A stretch of DNA of 13,088 bases from GWB2-37-7 sp049684915 (lineage in GTDB: Bacteria > Bacillota > Clostridia > Lutisporales > Lutisporaceae): assembly GCA_049684915.1 (NCBI GenBank), contig JBAVGO010000015.1:1-13088 (forward strand), read 5' to 3'. The translations under genes were made by a program, and so were the position numbers. This document shows positions 7,174 to 13,088 of this stretch, in pieces (positions within the stretch are counted from its first letter, which is position 1; the number at the start of each line of letters is the position of its first letter). The notes under the pieces are model-generated. The model was not told the origin of the DNA. It ran no database searches and saw only the letters and a list, made by a program, of their open reading frames with translations.

Positions 7174-7204
7174 AAAAAAAGCGACCTTTTGAGGTCGCTT
7201 TTTT
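7174..7204 (+). terminator. Intrinsic terminator after the dehydrogenase gene
   Basis: GCGACCT (7181-7187) pairs perfectly with AGGTCGC (7192-7198) around the 4-nt loop TTTG and is followed by six T residues (7199-7204). A run of seven A residues precedes the stem, so it could also terminate minus-strand transcription. It lies about 110 nt after the stop codon. Confidence 0.9.
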
Positions 7205-7313
7205 ATATAAGTCTTACATTATTTCCTTCTTTTTAAACATATATTGTAAAATTGTTATATGTCATTTTTAATTTGCAACTGCTGTACTGGAGCTTATTTT
7301 TGTACTAAAGCTT

Positions 7314-7345
7314 AAAGCAAAAGCAAAAAGAACCGACCCCAATGC
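7314..7345 (-). repeat. Possible degenerate REP/RAYT-type repeat relic
   Basis: Read on the minus strand, GGGGTCGGTTCTTTTTG (7340-7324) is followed by a GCTTTTGCTTT tail. I recall closely similar GGGGACGGTTCTTTTTG strings near REP-associated Y1 transposase genes and as dispersed repeats in many bacterial genomes. Only one copy is present here and no transposase is visible, so this is a recognition from memory rather than a demonstrated repeat. Confidence 0.35.
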
Positions 7346-7524
7346 TTCGCTTTCTTTCGAGGTTCAGACACACTTGTTGATGTGCATAAATATACTACGG
7401 TGTTTATAATCAAGATGTGCTAGGAACTTCATGTTTACAAGTATTCCTATAAATTCTCCACAGAGGACTAAGTAATTGAAAGTTAATAATAATCCAAATA
7501 ATGTCGAAAAATACACTAAAGCTA

Positions 7525-7552
7525 TTGCAATTTTAAAATATTATATTATAAT
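7525..7552 (+). promoter_or_regulatory. Candidate distal promoter of the metalloprotease gene
   Basis: TTGCAA (7525-7530) and a perfect TATAAT (7547-7552) are spaced by 16 nt; the -35 matches 4 of 6 positions. Transcription from here would give a leader of about 280 nt containing both inverted repeats. A weaker alternative, TTGAGT (7757-7762) with TATGCA (7780-7785) at 17 nt, would start much closer to the gene. Confidence 0.35.
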
Positions 7553-7709
7553 TAATAAGTAGGACTTACATTACAAAACACATCTAAGTTAAGGAAATAG
7601 TCAATAATTGCATTATTATATAACTGCGTAATTTATACTGATTTATATAAAGCCTGAATATGTAAAATGAAGTTACTTTCAATACTTCTAAACATTGCAA
7701 AAACTTTCT

Positions 7710-7740
7710 TAGTCTGAACCTATATCTAAAGTTCAGACTA
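7710..7740. repeat. Perfect 10-bp inverted repeat in the metalloprotease leader
   Basis: TAGTCTGAAC (7710-7719) and GTTCAGACTA (7731-7740) are exact inverted copies around an 11-nt spacer. No T run follows in either direction, so this is not a standard terminator. It could be a regulator binding site or an mRNA stem. The half-site core GTTCAGAC recurs once more, at 7362. Confidence 0.6.
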
Positions 7741-7778
7741 CTATGAGAAAAACAGATTGAGTCTATTTTACGAAGTAC

Positions 7779-7798
7779 TTATGCAGTGATTTGCATAA
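7779..7798. repeat. Perfect 7-bp inverted repeat close to the metalloprotease start
   Basis: TTATGCA (7779-7785) and TGCATAA (7792-7798) are inverted copies around the 6-nt spacer GTGATT, ending 44 nt before the ATG. The position suits an operator overlapping a proximal promoter. The short stem means chance is a real alternative. Confidence 0.4.
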
Positions 7799-7842
7799 AA
7801 ATGAATTGCTGCTAAGAATATAAAAATTTAAGGGGGATTCAA

Positions 7843-10152
7843 ATGAATAAGAAAATTTTTAGTGTAGCTGTGTCAGTAGTATTAATGTTCAGCCTAGTGT
7901 TAGGTTTAACAGGTAATACTCTAACAGCAAGTGCAGACAAACCAAATGCCGAACTATCCAACATCTCATACGCTAAGGGACCTTTTGATTTATCAATAGC
8001 AAGACTTGATAAAATTGAAGAAATGCTAAGGAAATCTGGAAAGATTTCAAAAGATGCTTCTAAGGAAGACGCAGACAAAATAGTAAAGGAATTCTTAAAA
8101 AGCAAGTTAAACAATATGCCTAAGCAAAAAGGTGAGCTAGACGAAGAAAAGGCAAAAGTAGATGAAATTATAGAGGCAGCAATTGACGAACTTAGTAATA
8201 CCACACTTATTAGCGAAACTTATACTGGCACTGTAAAAACTGATAAAATATTATCAATACTTATGGAATTCACAGATTATCCACACAATAGCATTCTACC
8301 AGCAGAAACAGATTTATATTATACAGACTATCCAGCTATCCATTTCCAAGATATGTTATTTGGTGCTGCTGGCTATGTTGGACCAAGTGGTCAAAATTTA
8401 ATCTCAATGAGACAGTACTATGAGCAACAATCAGGCGGAAGTTATACAGTAATGGGACAAATTAGCGGATGGTATCCTGCTCTACAAACTGCAGCTTACT
8501 ATGGTGCTAATGATTCAACCGGAAATGATGTTAATCCTAGAGCATTGGTTGTAGAAGCATTAGCTAAGGTTGCTCAAGATCCAAATATTAATCTTGCAGA
8601 TTATGACGTAACAGATGCAAATGATTTAGATGGTGACGGAAACTACAATGAACCAGACGGAATCATTGACCATTTGATGATATTCCATGCAGGTGTTGGT
8701 GAAGAAGCCGGTGGTGGAGCACTTGGAGAAGATGCTATATGGTCACATAGCTGGAGTCTTGCAACTGTTACACAAATACCTGGAACTACTTACTCAGCAT
8801 ATGATTATACAATACAACCAGAAGACGGAGCAGCAGGTGTTTGTGCTCACGAATATGGACATGATATTGGTTTACCAGATGAGTATGATACACAATACAC
8901 AGGATCAGGTGAACCTGTAGGATTCTGGTCAATTATGTCATCAGGAAGCTGGGGAGGTCTTTTAGCTGGTACTGAACCAACTGGCTTTAGCCCATATTGC
9001 AAAGAATATTTCCAAGCAAGATATGGCGGCAACTGGCTTACAGGTGCTGTAGCAAATTTAGAAACTGATCTTACTGGTACATACAAAACTTACATACTAG
9101 ATCAAGCTAGTTCAAAGGGAACAAATAATGACTATGTAAGAATCAATCTACCAAAGAAGGAAACTATTATAAATACTCCTTATGATGGTCAATATGAATA
9201 TTACAGCACTAAGGGAGATAACATTAATACAGCAATGACTCTATCTGGCATCGCTGTAAGCGGCAGAAGACCACAGCTTACTTTTAGTACATGGTATGAT
9301 ATTGAAAAGGATTGGGACTATGCATATGTACAAGTAAGAAAAGTTGGAACAACAACTTGGACAAATCTATCAGGTAATATAACTACAACTACAAATCCAA
9401 ATCTACAGAACTTAGGATATGGTATTACTGGAACAACTAACGGATGGACAGATGCAAAATTTGATCTAAGCAGTTATTCTGGTAGCAGCATAGATATCAG
9501 ATATAATTATGTAACTGATCCAGCTGTTGCAGGATTAGGTTTCTTTGTTGAAAACATTAAAGTAGTAGATGGCAGAACTACTCTATATACAGATAATGCA
9601 GATGCTTCAAAAGCAACTCTTGACGGCTTTGAAATATCAACTGGAAAAGCATATACAAACCAATACTATCTATTAGAGTGGAGAACACACACTGGTGTTG
9701 ATTTGAGCTTAGCTCATATAATGAGAGGTTCAAGCATAATGAAGTACGAACCAGGCTTGGTTGTATGGTATGTAGATGATTCATTTACTGACAACTGGGT
9801 GGGACTACATCCAGGAGAAGGTTTTGTTGGAGTAGTTGATGCAGACCAAAATGTTTTAGTATGGAGTAGTAACACCGTAGCAAGTGCTGGATATCAAATA
9901 CACGATGCAACATTTAAGATGACTCCTTCGGAGCCAATGTTCTTAGATTTAACAGACACAACTGTTAATGCTACTTTAACAGACAATATAACTACTGCAA
10001 TCCCTATGTTCAATGATTCATACACATACATTACTACTGAAATTCCAGATGCTGGTAAGATTCTTCCAACTTTTGGTTTAAAGATTAATGTAACAGCTCA
10101 ATCAAGTGATATGAGTACTGCAACAGTTACAGTAGGAACAGTTCTTCCTTAA
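7843..10152 (+). CDS. Secreted M6-family zinc metalloprotease, immune inhibitor A type
   Basis: The 769-residue product is a predicted extracellular zinc endopeptidase related to Bacillus immune inhibitor A, which degrades host or environmental proteins. Residues 1-31 form a Sec signal peptide: KK, a hydrophobic core, then ASA before Asp32. A charged helical stretch (~50-125) fits a propeptide. The catalytic domain carries HEYGHDIGLPD at 336-346, the zinc motif HExxHxxGxxD, and the Met-turn-like SIMSSGSW at 363-370. DANDLDGDGNYNEPDG (258-273) looks like a calcium-binding loop. Residues ~445-577 resemble the beta-sandwich of InhA proteins. The 605-672 part, with YYLLEWR, GLVVWYVDD and HPGEGFVGVVDA, is also typical of the family. 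No LPXTG or S-layer anchor is present, so the enzyme is probably released. AAGGGGG lies before the ATG. It stands alone between its long upstream region and a terminator. Confidence 0.93.
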   Translation: MNKKIFSVAVSVVLMFSLVLGLTGNTLTASADKPNAELSNISYAKGPFDLSIARLDKIEEMLRKSGKISKDASKEDADKIVKEFLKSKLNNMPKQKGELDEEKAKVDEIIEAAIDELSNTTLISETYTGTVKTDKILSILMEFTDYPHNSILPAETDLYYTDYPAIHFQDMLFGAAGYVGPSGQNLISMRQYYEQQSGGSYTVMGQISGWYPALQTAAYYGANDSTGNDVNPRALVVEALAKVAQDPNINLADYDVTDANDLDGDGNYNEPDGIIDHLMIFHAGVGEEAGGGALGEDAIWSHSWSLATVTQIPGTTYSAYDYTIQPEDGAAGVCAHEYGHDIGLPDEYDTQYTGSGEPVGFWSIMSSGSWGGLLAGTEPTGFSPYCKEYFQARYGGNWLTGAVANLETDLTGTYKTYILDQASSKGTNNDYVRINLPKKETIINTPYDGQYEYYSTKGDNINTAMTLSGIAVSGRRPQLTFSTWYDIEKDWDYAYVQVRKVGTTTWTNLSGNITTTTNPNLQNLGYGITGTTNGWTDAKFDLSSYSGSSIDIRYNYVTDPAVAGLGFFVENIKVVDGRTTLYTDNADASKATLDGFEISTGKAYTNQYYLLEWRTHTGVDLSLAHIMRGSSIMKYEPGLVVWYVDDSFTDNWVGLHPGEGFVGVVDADQNVLVWSSNTVASAGYQIHDATFKMTPSEPMFLDLTDTTVNATLTDNITTAIPMFNDSYTYITTEIPDAGKILPTFGLKINVTAQSSDMSTATVTVGTVLP

Positions 10153-10178
10153 ACAAAACAAGACAGAATAAATAGTAA

Positions 10179-10215
10179 TAGAAATCCCGCTGGCTTAAAG
10201 CTAGCGGGATTTCTA
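10179..10215. terminator. Bidirectional terminator between the metalloprotease and phoU genes
   Basis: AGAAATCCCGCT (10180-10191) pairs perfectly with AGCGGGATTTCT (10203-10214), and one further T-A pair extends the stem to 13 bp. The genes on either side converge and lie within 30 nt of it. The outer part of each arm supplies a short T-rich tail (TTTCTA) in both directions, not a long pure T run. Confidence 0.85.
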
Positions 10216-10238
10216 ATTAGTCTAAAAATACAAGTTTC

Positions 10239-10895
10239 CTAATCATTCAAATTTAAATGTTCACCTGTTACAGCATAAATTATCTTCTCACAGATATTTG
10301 TTACATAATCTCCTATACGTTCAAGAGACTTGCTTATTAATATGAAATTAGTTGCTTGGTTGATTTTTCTGGGGTCTTCCATCATCAGAAGCAGCAGCTC
10401 ACGGAAAATCTGTTTATGCAAAGCATCAACCTCATCATCTATCATAGCTACTTCCTTTGCTTTTTCTGCGTCCTGCTTAACATAAGCATCTATGCTCTCT
10501 TTAATCATTCTAGTTGTAATTTCACCCATTCGCGGAATGTCTATTAAAGCCTTAATATATATTTCATCAGCAAGTTTTACAGTTATTTTTGATATATCAA
10601 CTGCATGATCTGCTATTCTTTCCAAATCAGTAATGATTTTCATAGCAGTAGCTATAAACCTTAAATCCTTTGCCATAGGAGCTTGAAGTGCTATTAGCTT
10701 AAGGCACTTTTCTTCTATTGCGTATTCCATATCGTCTATTACATCATCACCATCAATTACAGATTGAGCGAGGGTTGAATCTTGATTTTTCAATGCATAA
10801 ACCGAATTGTTAAGAGCCTCCTCTACAATTGTACACATCTTTAGCATTAATAAATGCAATTCTTGTAGTTCTTTTTCAAAATAATTTCTAGTCAT
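10239..10895 (-). CDS. phoU: Phosphate transport and signalling regulator PhoU
   Basis: PhoU is a cytosolic, metal-binding helical-bundle protein that restrains Pst transport and links it to phosphate signalling. The 218-residue length is typical. Its two-repeat architecture is visible: the metal-binding helix signatures ERIADHAVD (92-100) and ERIGDYVTN (192-200) occupy equivalent positions about 100 residues apart. The ATG at 10895 is preceded by AGAGGAGG, which directly follows the pstB stop codon. The gap to pstB is 13 nt, so phoU is the last gene of the pst operon, ending at the shared terminator. No phoR or phoB gene is visible in the window. Confidence 0.96.
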   Translation of the reverse strand: MTRNYFEKELQELHLLMLKMCTIVEEALNNSVYALKNQDSTLAQSVIDGDDVIDDMEYAIEEKCLKLIALQAPMAKDLRFIATAMKIITDLERIADHAVDISKITVKLADEIYIKALIDIPRMGEITTRMIKESIDAYVKQDAEKAKEVAMIDDEVDALHKQIFRELLLLMMEDPRKINQATNFILISKSLERIGDYVTNICEKIIYAVTGEHLNLND

Positions 10896-10908
10896 GTTCT
10901 ACCTCCTC

Positions 10909-11658
10909 TTAACCGAATCTTCCTGTAATATAGTCTTCTGTTCTCTTGTCTCTTGGTTTATAGAATATATTTTCTGTTTTATCCGCTTCCACCACTTCTC
11001 CAGTTAGGAAGAACGCTGTATAATCTGATATTCTTCCAGCCTGCTGCATGTTATGGGTAACAATTACAACTGTATATTGCTTCTTCAATTCTTCCATCAA
11101 ATCTTCAATTTTTAAGGTTGAACCTGGGTCAAGTGCTGAGGTTGGTTCGTCCATGAGAAGCACCTCAGGCTCTATTGCCAATACTCGTGCTATACAAAGT
11201 CTTTGCTGTTGACCACCTGACAAGCCTAATGCTGATTTATGCAGTCTATCCTTTACCTCTTCCCACAAGGCAGCACCTTTAAGGCTTTTTTCCACAATTT
11301 CATTAAGCTTTCTTTTATCTTTTATTCCATGAATCTTAGGGCCATAAGCCACATTTTCAAATACTGACATAGGAAACGGATTTGGCTTTTGAAATACCAT
11401 CCCTACTCTTTTGCGAAGTTCAATAACGTCATATTTTTTAATATCCAATCCATCCATTGAAATATTCCCATCAATTTTGACACCATCTATTAAGTCATTC
11501 ATTCTATTAATGGTTCTCAGAAATGTTGATTTACCACAACCCGATGGACCTATCAATGCAGTTACTTTATTTTGCTCAACATCTATATTTACATTTTTTA
11601 AAGCATGAAAATCTCCATAATATAGGTTTAAATCACGAGTCTCTATCTTATTACTCAT
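10909..11658 (-). CDS. pstB: Phosphate ABC transporter ATP-binding protein PstB
   Basis: PstB is the cytosolic ATPase that powers phosphate import through PstC and PstA. The 249-residue product shows Walker A GPSGCGKST (37-45), the Q-loop glutamine at 90 in VFQKPNPFPMS, the signature LSGGQQQR (146-153), Walker B VLLMDEP (166-172) and the switch histidine at 202. The KPNPFPMS segment and C-terminal TEDYITGRFG are diagnostic for PstB within ABC ATPases. The start at 11658 was chosen because AAGGGGGTG lies about 9 nt upstream. An in-frame ATG at 11688 would overlap the end of pstA and adds ten atypical residues. It lies 19 nt after pstA and 13 nt before phoU. Confidence 0.97.
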   Translation of the reverse strand: MSNKIETRDLNLYYGDFHALKNVNIDVEQNKVTALIGPSGCGKSTFLRTINRMNDLIDGVKIDGNISMDGLDIKKYDVIELRKRVGMVFQKPNPFPMSVFENVAYGPKIHGIKDKRKLNEIVEKSLKGAALWEEVKDRLHKSALGLSGGQQQRLCIARVLAIEPEVLLMDEPTSALDPGSTLKIEDLMEELKKQYTVVIVTHNMQQAGRISDYTAFFLTGEVVEADKTENIFYKPRDKRTEDYITGRFG

Positions 11659-11677
11659 ATATATCTTCACCCCCTTA

Positions 11678-12550
11678 TTATCTAACAAACCTCTTTATAA
11701 GTCTATTCGCTGCAAAATTAATAACAAATACCGTTATAATAAGCACTGTTGCAGTAGCATACATATTTGACTTAGATAGTCCTTCTGATGCCAATATATA
11801 AAGATGTACTGCCATAGTTCTGCCCGGTCTCCATATGCTGTCGGGCAATCCTAAGGAGCTTCCTGCTGTATATATAACTGCGGCTGTCTCACCTACTACT
11901 CTACCTACACCTAATATGATTCCTGTAAGTATTCCAGGTATTGCAGCAGGCAACACCACCTTGTATATAGTCTGCCATTTAGTGGCTCCAAGAGCCAAGC
12001 TGCCTTCTCTATAGGATCTAGGCACCATTTTTATAGCTTCCTCAGCTGTCCTTATAATTGTAGGCAGTATCATAATGGTAAGAGTCAAACCCCCAGATAC
12101 AATAGAATATTTAAACTTAAGAAGTACTACAAAGAATACAAAACCAAATAGTCCATATAAGATAGAAGGTATACCTGCTAATGCCTCTGTTCCAAATCTG
12201 ATTATCCTTATAATAGCTCCTTCCTTTGCATACTCTGTTAAGAATATTGCAGCACTAACTCCAATTGGAACTGCAATTGCAAGAGAAAACAAAGCCAGAT
12301 ACACAGTAGTAATTATTACAGAAAATATTCCACCTTCCTTTCCCATATTCTCAGGCTCTTGAGTCAGGAACTGCAAGCTTAAATGACCGAGACCATTTAT
12401 CAAAACATGACCTATAATAGCAACAAGTACTATAATTGTTATCAATGCTGACGACCATATTAAACCGAAGAATATTTTCTCTGATATTCTATTCTTCTTA
12501 ACTGTTACAGAGCTTATACTTGAGCTTTCTCCAAACAATCTTAAGTTCAT
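11678..12550 (-). CDS. pstA: Phosphate ABC transporter permease PstA
   Basis: PstA is one of the two membrane permeases forming the phosphate channel. The 290-residue product starts with a ~25-residue hydrophilic tail. A first membrane span follows at about 26-53, and a set of spans runs from about 75 to the end. The EAA loop that contacts PstB is clear at 181-205, around REGSLALGATKWQ and the following VVLPAAIPG. Features such as GIPSILYGLFG (126-136) and GRVVGETAA (216-224) are typical of PstA. The ATG at 12550 lies only 2 nt after the pstC stop, so translation is probably coupled. No strong ribosome binding site stands between them, only AGGTG within the end of pstC. Confidence 0.95.
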   Translation of the reverse strand: MNLRLFGESSSISSVTVKKNRISEKIFFGLIWSSALITIIVLVAIIGHVLINGLGHLSLQFLTQEPENMGKEGGIFSVIITTVYLALFSLAIAVPIGVSAAIFLTEYAKEGAIIRIIRFGTEALAGIPSILYGLFGFVFFVVLLKFKYSIVSGGLTLTIMILPTIIRTAEEAIKMVPRSYREGSLALGATKWQTIYKVVLPAAIPGILTGIILGVGRVVGETAAVIYTAGSSLGLPDSIWRPGRTMAVHLYILASEGLSKSNMYATATVLIITVFVINFAANRLIKRFVR

Positions 12551-12552
12551 AC

Positions 12553-13088
12553 TTATTCACCTACCCTTTTAGGTATTAGGTTGGCCACAACATTAAGTAT
12601 CATAATAAATATGAATAATATCACACCTGTTGCAAATAACGCCTGCTGATGCTCTCCACTTGCATAACCCATTTCTATACCGATATTTCCTGTCAAGGTT
12701 CTTATAGGAGACAAAATGCTTTCTGGTATCAAAGTACTATTTCCAGTTATCATGATTATAGCCATGGTTTCTCCAATTGCTCTACCCATTCCTAGTATGA
12801 TGCCTGCTATAATCCCTGATCTCGCTGCTGGAACTATGACCTTGTAAATTGCTTGCCAATGTGAACCTCCAAGAGCCAAGGATGCTTCCTTATATTCCTT
12901 AGGTACTGATCTTATAGCGCTCTCAGAGATGCTTATTATTGTTGGTAGTATCATAATCGCTAGTATTATGCTTCCCGCTAAAACACTGAAGCCTTGATTG
13001 TTAAAAGTCATTCTAATAAAAGGAACTATAACAACAAGTCCATATAATCCATATACTACCGAAGGTATGCCTGATAACAGCTCTATAC
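12553..13088 (-). CDS. pstC: Phosphate ABC transporter permease PstC (5' end outside the window)
   Basis: This is the second membrane permease of the Pst importer. The reading frame is open to the right edge of the window, so the methionine at 13011 is internal and the true start lies outside. The 177 visible codons begin in IELLSGIPSVVYGLYGLVV, a segment diagnostic of PstC. They continue through a membrane span and the PstB-contacting EAA loop (KEASLALGGSHWQ and following VIVPAARSG). Next comes GRAIGETMAI, and the protein ends in a last span at ILFIFIMILNVVA. About 40% of the protein (N-terminal) is expected to be missing. It is the most upstream visible gene of pstC-pstA-pstB-phoU; pstS and any Pho-type promoter would be further right. 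Confidence 0.95.
   Translation of the reverse strand, partial: IELLSGIPSVVYGLYGLVVIVPFIRMTFNNQGFSVLAGSIILAIMILPTIISISESAIRSVPKEYKEASLALGGSHWQAIYKVIVPAARSGIIAGIILGMGRAIGETMAIIMITGNSTLIPESILSPIRTLTGNIGIEMGYASGEHQQALFATGVILFIFIMILNVVANLIPKRVGE

Larger units (their letters stand above)
7062..7842. other. 781-bp gene-free region between the dehydrogenase and metalloprotease genes
   Basis: No open frame in this stretch has both a ribosome binding site and protein-like composition. From left to right it holds the dehydrogenase terminator, a short sequence resembling a REP/RAYT repeat, a perfect -10 box with a fair -35, and two perfect inverted repeats close to the protease gene. I found no tRNA-like or riboswitch-like fold by eye. 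The octamer GTTCAGAC occurs at 7362-7369 and again in both orientations at 7712-7738. Confidence 0.7.

Noticed and set aside
7381..7410. Promoter using the perfect TATAAT at 7405-7410
   Set aside because: The nearest -35-like TTGATG is 22 nt upstream, well outside normal spacing, and no extended -10 TG is correctly placed. It also lies over 430 nt from the next gene.
7501..7536. Short ATG-started frame in the gene-free region
   Set aside because: It encodes only 11 residues before a stop and has no ribosome binding site.
7062..7842. Possible tRNA, riboswitch or CRISPR content
   Set aside because: No cloverleaf, no recognised riboswitch core and no regularly spaced direct repeats were found by eye.
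7843..8204. A 121-codon open frame on the minus strand opposite the start of the metalloprotease gene
   Set aside because: It is low-complexity and serine-rich, has no ribosome binding site, and lies wholly opposite a gene with clear signal peptide and domain evidence. It is a shadow frame.
10239..13088. An unusual or novel transporter-signalling system at the right end
   Set aside because: Gene order and all diagnostic motifs match the standard pstC-pstA-pstB-phoU operon, with no extra or missing gene within the visible part.

Overview
The window looks like chromosomal core DNA of a low-GC, endospore-forming Firmicute, most likely class Clostridia. Three things suggest this: AT-rich sequence with strong AGGAGG-type ribosome binding sites, the sporulation ATPase gene spoIVA, and the gene order DUF512 radical-SAM protein, der, plsY, gpsA, spoIVA. 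I cannot name a genus from sequence alone. No tRNA, rRNA, CRISPR array, prophage or intact insertion sequence was seen.

Layout. Positions 1-5901 lie on the minus strand. A TTG-started DUF512/PDZ radical-SAM protein gene is followed by der (ribosome-assembly GTPase), plsY (acyl-phosphate:glycerol-3-phosphate acyltransferase) and gpsA (glycerol-3-phosphate dehydrogenase). The gaps are 10-36 nt, so they probably form one operon that ends at an intrinsic terminator (1523-1549). spoIVA follows as a separate unit with a GTG start and a candidate sigma-E promoter; its last ~20 codons lie outside the window. gpsA makes glycerol-3-phosphate and plsY acylates it, so these two are consecutive steps of phospholipid synthesis.

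Positions 5902-6119 form a divergent promoter region with a perfect 11-bp inverted repeat and further AT-rich palindromes. Reading right from it is a single-gene unit for a D-2-hydroxyacid dehydrogenase of unknown substrate (6120-7061), which ends at a strong terminator. A 781-bp gene-free stretch follows (7062-7842). It holds that terminator, a short sequence resembling a REP/RAYT-type repeat relic, a candidate promoter and two perfect inverted repeats. It leads into a large secreted M6 metalloprotease of the immune inhibitor A type (7843-10152).

Positions 10239-13088 on the minus strand carry the high-affinity phosphate uptake operon in the order pstC (5' end outside the window), pstA, pstB, phoU. 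Two membrane permeases and an ATPase import phosphate; PhoU modulates the transporter and phosphate signalling. The operon converges on the protease gene through a shared bidirectional terminator. The binding protein gene pstS is expected just beyond the right edge but is not visible.

I do not see a convincing undescribed multi-gene system. The points most worth a second look are the divergent operator at 5958-5982, the structured leader of the metalloprotease, and the poorly characterised DUF512 radical-SAM protein tied to der.
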